Below, piece by piece: positions 55,045 to 63,948 of a stretch of DNA of 64,000 bases; the stretch's first letter is position 1, and each line of letters begins with the position of its first letter. Both the position numbers and the translations under genes were made by a program. Source of the stretch: Cryomorpha ignava (GTDB taxonomy: Bacteria > Bacteroidota > Bacteroidia > Flavobacteriales_D > Cryomorphaceae). The stretch spans positions 1 through 64,000 of the forward strand of contig NZ_JAAGVY010000003.1 in NCBI RefSeq assembly GCF_010686655.1, in the 5' to 3' direction. The notes beneath the pieces are model-generated. The model saw only the letters and a program-made list of their open reading frames with translations. It was not told the origin of the DNA and searched no databases.

Positions 55045-56109
55045 ATGGAGCTAAGTGGGATTACCAACGTGGGAATTATTAAAATAATCGCTGAGCTTCT
55101 TTCAGTTGCTAAGAAAAAGAGGTTGATTTTTTTACTGTTTATTCTGCTTCTGTTGAAATCGGAGCGTGGAAATGGTCAATCTTATGACGCGTATCATCAA
55201 CTGATTTTAGCAGCAGAGGAGTTTTACTTCCTTCAGAATAATGTTGATAGTTCATTGTTTTACTATGATAGGTGTTTCAAATCTTTTGATTTTATTTTTG
55301 CAAGAGACGCTGTAAATGCTTTTCAAATAGCCTATAAGGAGGGTCGTCCCATTGATGAGTTTTTGATAACAGCCATGGAGTCTGGTGTTACGCCATATGT
55401 TTTAGCAAGCATTCCAGCGCTGACTGATTTTACAAAAGATTCACTGCCTAATTTAGACTTAATGCGCGATTATGATCTATACCGTTCTCGCTATCTGGAA
55501 AGAATAAATGTAAAATGTTTGAACAATATTTACAGACTAGGAATCAAGGATCAAATAACCAAGTACATAGAAGGAAGACATGAAACTGGACCATTATTTA
55601 AGTTGGCATTGGTTTATGGCCTCCCCGGAGAAAGAAATTGTGGGATTGAAGATTTGGAAATCCATAAGGAATTGGGAGGCAGAGCAGCAGATTTTCTTAG
55701 TCTGAGAGATAGTATGTCTGAAAAGTACGGAAGGGGCCTCAGGTATTACAAACTGGATAATAATTCACTGATTACGCATATTCCTATCGTAATTATGCTT
55801 CATGATTACTGCACCTATAAAGACTATGAGAACGACTTGCGCGAAGCATATTTAGGGGGGTTTATTCATCCGAGGGAAATAGGATGTATTTATGATAACG
55901 CTTTCAGAGGTTATGGATCAAAATGCTTGATGGTTCCAAATAGAGGGATTTTTGGATTAAATACTTTTGTGAATATTTCCAATACCAATATAGATGAAGA
56001 AAAGGCAAATCAACTTAGATCAAAATGGCAAATATGCTCAATTGAAATAGACAGAAAAAAGAAAGAATTAGAAAAGCTAGGGTTTAGATTTATTTGGGAT
56101 TATTGGTGA
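55045..56109 (+). CDS. Exported protein, unknown function
   Basis: I do not recognise the family. An open frame extends to TTG 54970 (379 residues), but ATG 55045 (MELSGITNVGIIKIIAELLS) is preferred. From there the product has 354 residues. A strong hydrophobic segment (KKKRLIFLLFILLLLKSERG) about 25-45 residues in, followed by NGQS, resembles a signal peptide. The rest is soluble, charged, and Leu/Tyr-rich, with no repeat or known motif. The start remains uncertain because a GGAGG at 54951 precedes the TTG option. Confidence 0.55.
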   Translation: MELSGITNVGIIKIIAELLSVAKKKRLIFLLFILLLLKSERGNGQSYDAYHQLILAAEEFYFLQNNVDSSLFYYDRCFKSFDFIFARDAVNAFQIAYKEGRPIDEFLITAMESGVTPYVLASIPALTDFTKDSLPNLDLMRDYDLYRSRYLERINVKCLNNIYRLGIKDQITKYIEGRHETGPLFKLALVYGLPGERNCGIEDLEIHKELGGRAADFLSLRDSMSEKYGRGLRYYKLDNNSLITHIPIVIMLHDYCTYKDYENDLREAYLGGFIHPREIGCIYDNAFRGYGSKCLMVPNRGIFGLNTFVNISNTNIDEEKANQLRSKWQICSIEIDRKKKELEKLGFRFIWDYW

Positions 56110-56195
56110 AAGCGGGAATCAATATTTTGTATTAAGAAAATAAACGCAATAGTCGGATTTAGTTTATCTCATAATGGATCAAATTCACAACTAAA

Positions 56196-56507
56196 ATGGA
56201 CCATAATATTATTAATGCCATGGTCTTCGTAAGTATTGCGATCATATTTGTGATTTTCAGACCCAAGAAAATGAATGGCCTATTTGGCTATAGAACTCCG
56301 CGCTCTAAAAAAAACTTGTCAAATTGGAATTATGCTCAAAGACTAAGTAGCTCGCTTCTCTTAATTTTCACAAGTTCTATTTTTGTATTGACCTTATTTC
56401 CGGCTTATATTGAAATAAATTTCAATGTTGTCGTAATTTTAATTCTTCCGTCATTCATTTTGACAATATTGATTGTTGAATACAAATTATGGCGAAGAGA
56501 TAATTAG
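56196..56507 (+). CDS. SdpI-family membrane protein
   Basis: A 103-residue protein with three hydrophobic segments (about residues 5-20, 50-70 and 75-95) and the family loop NGLFGYRTPRSKKNLSNWNY between the first two. SdpI of Bacillus protects against the SdpC toxin; the wider family is of unknown role and that activity cannot be assumed here. It lies 86 bases after the unknown exported protein gene and converges with lolE-like gene. Confidence 0.78.
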   Translation: MDHNIINAMVFVSIAIIFVIFRPKKMNGLFGYRTPRSKKNLSNWNYAQRLSSSLLLIFTSSIFVLTLFPAYIEINFNVVVILILPSFILTILIVEYKLWRRDN

Positions 56508-56518
56508 GGAGCTTCGAA

Positions 56519-58045
56519 TTAATCAAACCGTATAGCCTTTGTAGGCCGTATCTGCGCCACAGCAAGCGAAGGAATCAACATGGCAGCCACACAAATAAGC
56601 AGGGTAGCCAGATTCAACCCAAGAATCACCATGGGGTCAAGCAATACCGGAACTACAGAAACGTAGTAATTCTCCGGGTCGAGTTTCACAAATCCAAAGG
56701 TTTTTTGGAGCAATCCAAGTCCTATGCCCAGCGCATTTCCCGCAAGGAGGCCAATGGTAATAATGTAGGCAGCCTGAATAATGAAAATGCGCTGAATAAA
56801 CCAAGACCCGGCACCCATCGCCTTGAGCATACCTATCATATTGGTGCGCTCCATGATGAGAATGAGCAGGGCAGAAGTCATATTGATTACCGAAATCAAA
56901 ATCATCAATCCCACAATAATTAGGGTGTTGAGATCAAGCATTTCCAGCCAGTTAAAAATTTCAGGAAGGTTTTGCTTTATGGTAGAGGTCTTTAAATCGT
57001 AGTTGAGATGCTCGTATAAAATCTGATCCATTCTATCCAAATCTTCGTAGCTGTTTAGCTGCACTTCAAATCCACCGGTATAGTATTTTCCCGATCCGCC
57101 TGAAGTTGAAATGGTATATGAATTATCAGCAGGGCAGTGGCAGTTTCCAGCAGCACGGGACACACCTGAATAGTTGAAAAATGCTGTGTCGCCAATAGTT
57201 TGGGTATTATCTGTCGCCACCACGTAAATGGTGGTATCGCCTTGAATGCAAAATGAATGTGGCCCTTCTCCGCGCAGCGAATCGGCACTCCATTTAAGCC
57301 GCAGATCACCGTTTCCGCCAAAACCTTTTGCAGCCAAAAGTGTCTGCCCGTTTTGGCAACCCTTATAAATCATTTGGGCATCAATACCCCATTGGCTCAA
57401 CTTTCTAATCTGATCAATATCGATAAAGACAAATTCTTCGTCCATCTCTTTGAGGCCGGTATTAAAAATACCAACAAGCGTAAAATTCCGCTGGCTCATT
57501 CCGCTTTTAGCGTTCTGAAAATAGACAGGAACTTTGTCGCCCAGCTTTACTTGTAGCCGCTTTGCAAGAAATTCCGAGATGAGCATATCGTTGCTCGTCG
57601 CCGTGTCGCTTACGCTTAAAACGCTTCCCTCTACGAGTTTTGATTTTAAAAAAGTCCAGTCAAAATCACTCGCAACACCCTTTGCAAGAATGCCTTGTAT
57701 ATTGTCTTTGGTTTCAAGCACACCCTCTTTAAGCGCAAACATATTGATGTGCTTTACACCGTCAACAGTATCGAGCGAAGGATAAAACGCCTGGTCTATT
57801 TCCAGTTTTGGATCAACAAACTTACTGGCAGTTCCAAATTGGGTAATTTGGATATGAGAGCCAAAACCAATTACTTTTTCTCTAATTTCGCCCTGAAAAC
57901 CTGTAACGATTGCTATGGCCAGAATCATTACCGCCATGCCGAGTGCTATGCCAATAGTGGCAATACGCACAATGGGGCGGGAGAGTTCCTTGCCCACACT
58001 TTCTTTACGAATTAAACGTTTTGCTATAAATAATGGAGTATTCAA
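56519..58045 (-). CDS. LolC/LolE-type ABC transporter permease with insertion
   Basis: FtsX-family permease, probably exporting lipoproteins toward the outer membrane or a related task. The 508-residue protein has the N-terminal helix RIATIGIALGMAVMILAIAI, then the periplasmic MacB-like domain, and three C-terminal helices with LLILIMERTNMIGMLKAMGA. Residues about 221-320, between LSQWG and YTGGFEV, are an insertion with Cys at 230, 266, 302 and 304 not usual for the family (about 400 residues). The start is TTG at 58045. No ATPase gene is adjacent. Confidence 0.85.
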   Translation of the reverse strand: MNTPLFIAKRLIRKESVGKELSRPIVRIATIGIALGMAVMILAIAIVTGFQGEIREKVIGFGSHIQITQFGTASKFVDPKLEIDQAFYPSLDTVDGVKHINMFALKEGVLETKDNIQGILAKGVASDFDWTFLKSKLVEGSVLSVSDTATSNDMLISEFLAKRLQVKLGDKVPVYFQNAKSGMSQRNFTLVGIFNTGLKEMDEEFVFIDIDQIRKLSQWGIDAQMIYKGCQNGQTLLAAKGFGGNGDLRLKWSADSLRGEGPHSFCIQGDTTIYVVATDNTQTIGDTAFFNYSGVSRAAGNCHCPADNSYTISTSGGSGKYYTGGFEVQLNSYEDLDRMDQILYEHLNYDLKTSTIKQNLPEIFNWLEMLDLNTLIIVGLMILISVINMTSALLILIMERTNMIGMLKAMGAGSWFIQRIFIIQAAYIITIGLLAGNALGIGLGLLQKTFGFVKLDPENYYVSVVPVLLDPMVILGLNLATLLICVAAMLIPSLAVAQIRPTKAIRFD

Positions 58046-58089
58046 TGCCCTGTATCAAATTAGCGTTTTTGCTAAACGCGCGTAAAAGT

Positions 58090-59313
58090 ATGAAATTCAT
58101 TAGCCTTTGCTGCCTGTTCTTGCCATTGATTGCATCTTGCAGCTCACAATCTGCCCAAAACCATTTTCCGGAAACTAAAAGTCAAGCGGAAACGATTACG
58201 GAAAAACAAATATTGCCGGGTATTTACGCTATGGATTCCATTGTGGCTGCCCTTTTGGGGAAAAGAGTGGCGTTGATTGCTAACCACACCAGTTTGGTAG
58301 ATGGTACGCATGCGGTTGACACGCTTTTAGGCTCGGGGATAAATGTTGTAAAAGTATTTGCATCAGAGCATGGTTTTCGCGGCGATGCACCCGATGGTGC
58401 GCATATCGGGAATACAAAAGATCCAAAAACGGGACTTCCCATTGTTTCGCTCTACGGAAAAAACAAAAAGCCAACACCCGAAATGCTGAAAGATGTTGAC
58501 GTAATAGTTTTTGATATTCAGGATGTGGGATGCAGGTTTTACACCTTTTTGTCAACGATGCATTACGCTATGGAGGCCGCTGCCGAAAATGGTTTGGAAA
58601 TGGTTGTGCTAGACAGACCAAATCCAAATGGTTTTTATGTTGATGGCCCGGTGCTCGATCCGAAGTTTAAATCATTTGTTGGTATGCATCCCATTCCCGT
58701 AGTCTACGGAATGACCCTGGGCGAATGCGCTAAAATGATAAATGGTGAAGGATGGCTTAAAGATGGCGTAACTGCCGATCTGAAAGTATTTGAATGTGAA
58801 AACTATACACATAGCTCACTATACGAATTGCCTGTAAAACCGTCGCCAAATTTGCCAAACATGGATGCAATATATTGGTATCCAAGTCTCTGCTTTCTGG
58901 AAGGTACAGATGTAAGCGTGGGCAGGGGAACGCCAACTCCATTTACGATTATTGGTGAACCTGGAAATAAAGGTGGAGATTTTGAATTCACACCCGTTTC
59001 TATTGAAAATGCATCAACAGATCCAAAACATAAAGGCGAAGTTTGCGTGGGCTATGACCTTTCGGGAAAGCTCGATTTTAAAAACCTACCAGATACTGTG
59101 CAGATTTCCTGGCTTGTACGGATGTACAATGAAACAGATAGCAAGGCAGACTTTTTTCGGAAGGATGGATATTTTGATCTCCTGGCCGGAACTGATGCAT
59201 TGCGAAAAGCTTTGGTGGCCGGAAAAACGGCGAATGAAATAAGAGCTGAATGGCAAAAAGATTTGCTGGACTTTAAAAAGATTCGCGTTAAATATTTGAT
59301 TTACGCAGACTAG
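58090..59313 (+). CDS. Exo-beta-N-acetylmuramidase NamZ (DUF1343), lipoprotein
   Basis: Removes terminal MurNAc from peptidoglycan fragments in characterised members. ATG 58090 (MKFISLCCLFLPLIASCSSQ) gives a lipobox with Cys17; the frame is open 19 codons earlier but that start lacks a signal. The 407-residue product has GKRVALIANHTSL, EHGFRGDAPDGAHI, the YGMTLGECAKMINGEG segment and GRGTPTPF, all typical of DUF1343. It is divergent from the LolE-like gene and followed by a small membrane-protein gene. Confidence 0.88.
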   Translation: MKFISLCCLFLPLIASCSSQSAQNHFPETKSQAETITEKQILPGIYAMDSIVAALLGKRVALIANHTSLVDGTHAVDTLLGSGINVVKVFASEHGFRGDAPDGAHIGNTKDPKTGLPIVSLYGKNKKPTPEMLKDVDVIVFDIQDVGCRFYTFLSTMHYAMEAAAENGLEMVVLDRPNPNGFYVDGPVLDPKFKSFVGMHPIPVVYGMTLGECAKMINGEGWLKDGVTADLKVFECENYTHSSLYELPVKPSPNLPNMDAIYWYPSLCFLEGTDVSVGRGTPTPFTIIGEPGNKGGDFEFTPVSIENASTDPKHKGEVCVGYDLSGKLDFKNLPDTVQISWLVRMYNETDSKADFFRKDGYFDLLAGTDALRKALVAGKTANEIRAEWQKDLLDFKKIRVKYLIYAD

Positions 59314-59360
59314 AAACCATTGTAGACTGAAATCGTAAACCTATTCTAAGATAAAAAATC

Positions 59361-59918
59361 ATGAACGATATTCTTTCCATAATTCTGGCACTTGCTCCTT
59401 ATTTAATCATTGGCTTTGTGTTAATTTATCTTTTTCACGAAGCGATGCGTTTTATAAAAACCCGCGACGAGCAAATGATAAAGTTGCGATTGGCTACCAA
59501 TCAAAATACAGTGAGCAGCGGACAGAGCGAATCTGTTATAAAACTTGAGCTTCAGGCTGCCGAGCGATTTGCGTTATATCTGGAGCGTATTTCTCCCGAT
59601 AGATTGGTGATGAGATTGCACCAAACGGGGATGAGTGCCAAAATGCTCCAGTCTGAAATGCTTCGCGCAATCCGTGAAGAATTTGACCACAACCTTTCGC
59701 AGCAGATTTACATTTCTGAAAATGCGTGGGAGCTGATTAAAAATGCAAAAGAAGAAATGGTGAAGTTTATCTCTGTTTGCGGAGATAATATGGGCGATAA
59801 AAATTCTGGACTTGACCTGAGCCGTAAGATTTTTGAAGCAGCTTCACGTGTTGAGAAATTACCAAGTGAAATTGCTCTTCAGTATTTGCGGAAGGAGACA
59901 AGGCGGTATTTGAATTAA
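59361..59918 (+). CDS. Membrane-anchored protein, unknown function
   Basis: A 185-residue protein with one N-terminal membrane helix (about residues 6-26, SIILALAPYLIIGFVLIYLF) and a soluble helical domain. Conserved-looking segments are LQAAERFALYLERISPDRLVM and YISENAWELIKNAKEEMVKF. Similar proteins occur across Bacteroidota without an assigned role. It follows NamZ by 47 bases, so the two may be co-transcribed. Confidence 0.72.
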   Translation: MNDILSIILALAPYLIIGFVLIYLFHEAMRFIKTRDEQMIKLRLATNQNTVSSGQSESVIKLELQAAERFALYLERISPDRLVMRLHQTGMSAKMLQSEMLRAIREEFDHNLSQQIYISENAWELIKNAKEEMVKFISVCGDNMGDKNSGLDLSRKIFEAASRVEKLPSEIALQYLRKETRRYLN

Positions 59919-59965
59919 TAGGCAATAGGCAAGGAGAATTTATGGTATTTAATAGGCAATAAGGA

Positions 59966-60174
59966 TGCCGTCGCTTCGCGTCTCGCGAGGGACGATTTGT
60001 CTGGCGTCCCGCCGGGTTCCAGTGAAAAAATTTGGTTTTGATTTTGCGTAAAAATTTCGATTCCACAGGGTGCATGACAGCTGAGCAAAGTTTTTAAACC
60101 ACAGAATAGAAATCCGTCAAGATAAGCCTGGCGGGACGCCAGATGTAACCACCCTCGCAAGATGCGAGCGTGTG
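59966..60174. repeat. Palindromic intergenic repeat, copy 1
   Basis: The left arm (CGTCTCGCGAGGGACGATTTG-type, 59978-60014) is inverted at the right end (60125-60169, ending ACCCTCGCAAGATGCGAGCG), with matched GGCGTCCCGCC near both ends and about 100 bases between. The same arms occur at 61146-61318. The two copies bracket the histone-deacetylase-like gene. Confidence 0.8.
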
Positions 60175-60181
60175 CAATGGG

Positions 60182-61084
60182 TCAAAAAAACACCTCCCTC
60201 GCTACTTTAAACGTATTTGCATGGGCATCAACAATAGTCGCAATACGTTCTGAATAGCCGCCCCCCATGTTGAAGACTACAGGAATTTCTTGCTTCGCAA
60301 TTTCTTCAAAAACAATTTGATCTCGGGTTTTGCAGCCATCAATTGTTAGCGCAAGTCTTCCGAGTTTATCCGTTTTTAAAACATCAACCCCTGCTAGGTA
60401 AAAAATCAAATCGGGTTTTTGTGATTGGATGAGTTTGGGAATATTTTCGCGAACGATTTTCAAATAAGTATTGTCGTCTGTATTATCATCTAAGGCAATA
60501 TCTAAATCTGATTTTTCTTTGTGATGCGGATAGTTTTTGGCGCCGTGCACGCTAAATGTAAAAACCCGATCGTCGCCTTTAAAAATAAAAGCCGTCCCAT
60601 TTCCCTGATGCACATCTAAGTCAATGACCAGTATTTTCTTTTTTCTTAAATTATCAATGGCATAATGCGATGCAATGGCAATGTCGTTTAAGAGACAAAA
60701 ACCTTCGCCATGACCTGGATAGGCGTGATGGGTGCCTCCCGCAACATTCGCGGAAGCGCCGTACTGTAAAGCGTAATCAACTCCCGAAACAGTGCCTTGT
60801 GTAATTTCGAGCTCTCGCTGAACCAAGCCTGCGCTAAGCGGAAACCCGGTAACGCGCTGCTCGCGTTTTGAAAGACTTAGTGTTTTTAATTTTTCAAGAT
60901 ATTCCTTGTCATGAACTTTTAAAATCAGCTCATCGTCAATTGGCTTGGGATGGAAAAAATTGGCTTCGGTAAAACTGCCTTCGTGAAGCAATTGAGCAGG
61001 AATCAGGCTATATTTTTCCATTGGAAAACGATGTCCGGGAGGCAAAAGATGGGGGAAAGTATTGCTGTAGGCGATTTTGAGCAT
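60182..61084 (-). CDS. Histone deacetylase family protein
   Basis: Zn-dependent deacylase fold of the arginase-deacetylase superfamily. The 300-residue product from ATG 61084 (MLKIAYSNTFPHLLPPGHRF) has GGTHHAYPGHGEGFCLLND (catalytic His pair), DLDVHQGNG (Asp and His ligands), FYLAGVDVL (third ligand) and the GGGYS end motif. The open frame runs 84 codons further through the repeat, but no family member starts so. Substrate is unknown; acetyl-lysine or small amines are possible. It is bracketed by two palindromic repeats. Confidence 0.88.
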   Translation of the reverse strand: MLKIAYSNTFPHLLPPGHRFPMEKYSLIPAQLLHEGSFTEANFFHPKPIDDELILKVHDKEYLEKLKTLSLSKREQRVTGFPLSAGLVQRELEITQGTVSGVDYALQYGASANVAGGTHHAYPGHGEGFCLLNDIAIASHYAIDNLRKKKILVIDLDVHQGNGTAFIFKGDDRVFTFSVHGAKNYPHHKEKSDLDIALDDNTDDNTYLKIVRENIPKLIQSQKPDLIFYLAGVDVLKTDKLGRLALTIDGCKTRDQIVFEEIAKQEIPVVFNMGGGYSERIATIVDAHANTFKVAREVFF

Positions 61085-61445
61085 GGACAGTTTTAACAGA
61101 TTGTTTGGGTGTTTGTTGAGCTTGAGACATCTCCATTTATAAAGAAGCCATCGCTGCGCGTCTTGCGAGGGACGATTTGATAGACTTCCCGCGGATTCCT
61201 GTGAAAAGGATTTCTCTCTATTCCCAATTTCAAACTTTAGTCTAAAAGACAGAGACCCTTCAAAATTTAGCCTGGCAAGATGCCAGTTAAGACCACCCTC
61301 GCGAGACGCGAGCGCGTGCCCGAGACAGAGCCTCAAGCCTAATTAAATAAGCTCAAAAATCAATACTTTAAGCAGTGGTTTATATTTCTCGTCAAAAGGA
61401 CAGTTTATGAAAACGTTTTTATTAAAACCCATAAACTGTATTAAA
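61085..61445. other. Gap of about 360 bases containing the repeat copy 2
   Basis: Only the palindromic repeat is recognised. The rest has no open frame of note; T-rich sequence near 61411-61440 precedes the DUF2188 stop. Confidence 0.5.
61146..61318. repeat. Palindromic intergenic repeat, copy 2
   Basis: Left arm near 61150-61178 (GCGTCTTGCGAGGGACGATTTG-like) is inverted at 61291-61316 (ACCACCCTCGCGAGACGCG). The arms match copy 1 while the middle differs more. The same orientation as copy 1 is not resolved because the element is a palindrome. Confidence 0.8.
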
Positions 61446-61721
61446 TTATCCCGCTAATGATAGCCATTCATCAACATCTCCCGTTGATTTGTGAATGACT
61501 ACTTCACCTTCAATCTTTTTTGCACATTCTTTTGCAAATTCAACTGCTTCCGGCTTCGTATTGAAAACTCTCGTGGCGCGAATGTTTCCCTGTAATACAA
61601 CAGACCACTTTCGCCCTATTCCCAACATAACGTGATACCTATTAGGATGTGCAGGTTTTGCAGAAGCAGCAACCAAAGCACCCAACTCTTTTGTATATAG
61701 ACTTTTTATAGGCATATTCAA
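61446..61721 (-). CDS. DUF2188-type small protein
   Basis: A 91-residue protein with YHVMLGIGRKWSVVLQGNIR, then ATRVFNTKPEAVEFAKECAK and GEVVIHKSTGDVDEW, the pattern of DUF2188: a short beta-alpha domain with a conserved Trp and C-terminal GxI/D motif. Function is unknown. The start could be ATG 61721 (MNMPIK) or 61715 (MPIKSL). It sits between the histone-deacetylase-like gene and a toxin-antitoxin pair. Confidence 0.75.
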   Translation of the reverse strand: MNMPIKSLYTKELGALVAASAKPAHPNRYHVMLGIGRKWSVVLQGNIRATRVFNTKPEAVEFAKECAKKIEGEVVIHKSTGDVDEWLSLAG

Positions 61722-61774
61722 ATATACACATTTTTAAATGAAAAGAAAATATAATGGCTGAGAGTCTTATCAGG

Positions 61775-61870
61775 TTAATACAAAGAGGTAGTAAGAGTAA
61801 CAGGTACTTCAGTATAAGCGAAACCGGCGGCAAAAAATAGGAAAATATTGCTGTAGGCGATTTTGAGCAT
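61775..61870 (-). pseudogene. Fragment duplicating the histone-deacetylase gene start
   Basis: The first 26 bases around the start (61846-61871 on this strand) are identical to 61060-61085, and upstream similarity continues past the ATG for about 20 bases with two changes. The short frame reads MLKIAYSNIFLFFAAGFAYT and stops after 31 residues. Beyond about 8 codons it no longer resembles the enzyme, so it is a partial copy, probably non-functional. Confidence 0.65.
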
Positions 61871-61934
61871 GAGCAGTTTTAACAGATTGCGTGCATGAAT
61901 GTTGGATTTACTTAAAATCTGTCAGAATTATATG

Positions 61935-62348
61935 CTAAATTGTCGCTAAAAATTCTTTTGTAGTTAGCACAGGGATTTTAGAGTTCTGAAAGTCTTTTTT
62001 GTTCCGTGTTATTATTATATCTATCTGATTTTCTAACGCTGAATAGTATTGCAGTCCGTCTTCAAAATCAGGAAATTCTTCGTCGTTTAAAGCTAACTCT
62101 GTTATTTTATCATCTAAGCTCAATATTTCAACCAGTACTTTGAATTTACGTAAGATTTGTCGTGCTTCTCGCGACGATGTTTGTTTGGTTAATGTATAGT
62201 TGGTGTTTGCGAAAGATAAAGATGAAATAGCCATTCTTAATTTTTTTTGGTCACAAAGTGAAAATAATTCAGCAGCTTCTTCATAAAATCCTGATCTTTT
62301 AGCCAATAAGTCAATTATGACATTTGTATCGATTAATAGTCTTGTCAT
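61935..62348 (-). CDS. PIN-domain toxin (VapC-like ribonuclease)
   Basis: A 137-residue protein with the PIN acidic residues visible: Asp7 in LLIDTNVIIDLL, Glu and Asp in EEAAELFSLCD, and DFEDGLQYYSALENQIDIII plus TRNKKDF at the C-terminus. It should cleave RNA with Mg. Its start overlaps the antitoxin stop as ATGA, the normal layout of a vapBC-type pair. Unlike the PIN toxin at 36.2-36.6 kb, it is intact. Confidence 0.88.
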   Translation of the reverse strand: MTRLLIDTNVIIDLLAKRSGFYEEAAELFSLCDQKKLRMAISSLSFANTNYTLTKQTSSREARQILRKFKVLVEILSLDDKITELALNDEEFPDFEDGLQYYSALENQIDIIITRNKKDFQNSKIPVLTTKEFLATI

Positions 62349-62590
62349 TTGTACTTCTTCATTATGTAATCAGCGTATTCCTTCTTTTCATCATAATCGG
62401 CCGGCAGTTCTATCACCCCGCTCAAACTCTCCACTAAAGGAGTTATTTTGGAATTTTTACTGGCGGGTTGAGTTAGAGAATTAAAGTATGACTCAATTAA
62501 TTTAGAAAGACTCGTATTGTTTGATTTAGCGTACAGCTTCGCTTTTTCAATAATAGTTTGATCTAAACTTACAGTTAATTTCTTGGACAT
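62345..62590 (-). CDS. Antitoxin of the intact PIN pair (DUF6364-like)
   Basis: An 81-residue protein beginning MSKKLTVSLDQTIIEKAKLY, then AKSNNTSLSKLIESYFNSL, a ribbon-helix-helix DNA-binding pattern, with a C-terminal tail ending in YADYIMKKYK to bind the toxin. It should repress its own operon. A palindromic site lies just upstream of the ATG. It overlaps the toxin start by 4 bases. Confidence 0.85.
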   Translation of the reverse strand: MSKKLTVSLDQTIIEKAKLYAKSNNTSLSKLIESYFNSLTQPASKNSKITPLVESLSGVIELPADYDEKKEYADYIMKKYK

Positions 62591-62601
62591 GATTATTTGT
62601 T

Positions 62602-62630
62602 TACGTACGAATATACCAAATATTTACGTA
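62602..62630. promoter_or_regulatory. Candidate operator of the PIN toxin-antitoxin pair
   Basis: Imperfect inverted repeat with TACG arms: TACGAATAT (62606-62614) faces ATATTTACGTA (62620-62630). It lies 12 bases upstream of the antitoxin ATG, a usual place for autorepression by a ribbon-helix-helix antitoxin. Confidence 0.5.
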
Positions 62631-62649
62631 TTCAACAAAAATAAATGAC

Positions 62650-63948
62650 CTACATCGTCAAGCTCTGCATCAATATTGCACAAGCTATAGCACCAAAAGT
62701 ACCAATAGCATATCCCAAAACGGCAAGCAGTACCCCAACCGGAGCGAGCGCAGGGCTAAACGCCGATGCTACAATAGGAGCAGAGGCAGCACCGCCAATA
62801 TTGGCCTGGCTGCCTACGGCGATAAAGAAAAATGGGGCGCGAATGAGTTTTCCGATAAGGAGAAGGATGGTGATGTGAATAAGAATCCAGATAAATCCGA
62901 TAGAAATAATGTACTTAAAAACTTCCCATTCGCGAATAAGCTGACCAATATCCATGTGCATTCCAATCGTTGCTACGAGTACATACAGAAAGGCGCTTCC
63001 AAATTTTGAGGCTCCTGCATCTTCGTATTTTTTAAGTTTTGTAAAAGAAATCGCAACACCACCAATTGTCGCAATTACCACCAGCCAGAAAAACGAACTG
63101 CCAAACGAGGTAAAAAGCCTGATCCACGAATCGGGATTGGCCTCTAAAGCAGCGGTTATGCTTCCTTCTATTCCCGGAGCAATGGCGTCGCTTAGCGCAT
63201 GAGCGATGGCAACTGTTCCAAACCCAATTGCGAGAATTATCATAATGTCAGTAAACGATGGAATGCGCGCATTGGCAAGCTGCTGTTTTTCAATGCGATT
63301 TTTGAGATCGGCTATAGCAGAATTGTCTGCTTTTAGCGATTTGTCGAGCTTGTCAGAAATTCCGGCTCCGTACAGTAAAAATGCCATCCAGATATTTGCC
63401 ACCACCACATCTACAACTATCATGGCAGAGAAAAGGGTATCGCTTGCACCGTAAATTTCCTTCATTGCAGTTTGATTGGCACCGCCACCTATCCAGCTAC
63501 CGGCTATGGTTGCCAGTCCACGCCATATAGCTTCGGGTCCACCACCTTCAAGTAATTGGGGCTCAAATTGACCCATTATAAAAAGGGCTATTGGAGCACC
63601 GATAATAATGCTCACAGTAGAAGTTCCAAACATGATCAAGGCTTTTGGGCCAAGCTTAAAAACGCCTTTCAGATCAATATTTAAGCAGAGTAAAACCAAA
63701 CTGGCCGGCAGTAAAAAACGTGATGCTACGAAATAAAGGCGGTCTGAAGTTTCGGCCGAAAATAAGCCGAGAGAGTTGAGGATGGCTGGTACAAAATAGC
63801 AGAGTAAAAGGGCGGGAACGAATTTATAAAATCCGGCAAATCGGGGTGAACCGCTGGTTTTGAAGATAATGGCCAAAACGACCATCAATATGCCAAGAGT
63901 AATGGCATCGTTATTTATCAATCCCTGTACTTCTAAAATTATTGGCAT
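62650..63948 (-). CDS. DUF819 family membrane protein
   Basis: A 432-residue protein with about ten to eleven hydrophobic segments. Features of DUF819 are GLATIAGSWIGGGANQTAMKE (about residues 144-164) and VGSQANIGGAASAPIVASAF near the end, two glycine-rich re-entrant-like repeats suggestive of a transporter. Substrate is unknown. It is transcribed alone; the start is ATG 63948 and about 50 bases of upstream sequence are in the window. Confidence 0.85.
   Translation of the reverse strand: MPIILEVQGLINNDAITLGILMVVLAIIFKTSGSPRFAGFYKFVPALLLCYFVPAILNSLGLFSAETSDRLYFVASRFLLPASLVLLCLNIDLKGVFKLGPKALIMFGTSTVSIIIGAPIALFIMGQFEPQLLEGGGPEAIWRGLATIAGSWIGGGANQTAMKEIYGASDTLFSAMIVVDVVVANIWMAFLLYGAGISDKLDKSLKADNSAIADLKNRIEKQQLANARIPSFTDIMIILAIGFGTVAIAHALSDAIAPGIEGSITAALEANPDSWIRLFTSFGSSFFWLVVIATIGGVAISFTKLKKYEDAGASKFGSAFLYVLVATIGMHMDIGQLIREWEVFKYIISIGFIWILIHITILLLIGKLIRAPFFFIAVGSQANIGGAASAPIVASAFSPALAPVGVLLAVLGYAIGTFGAIACAILMQSLTM

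Noticed and set aside
61085-61336. 84-codon extension of the deacetylase frame
   Set aside because: It reads through a palindromic repeat and does not match the family, which begins at MLKIAYSN.
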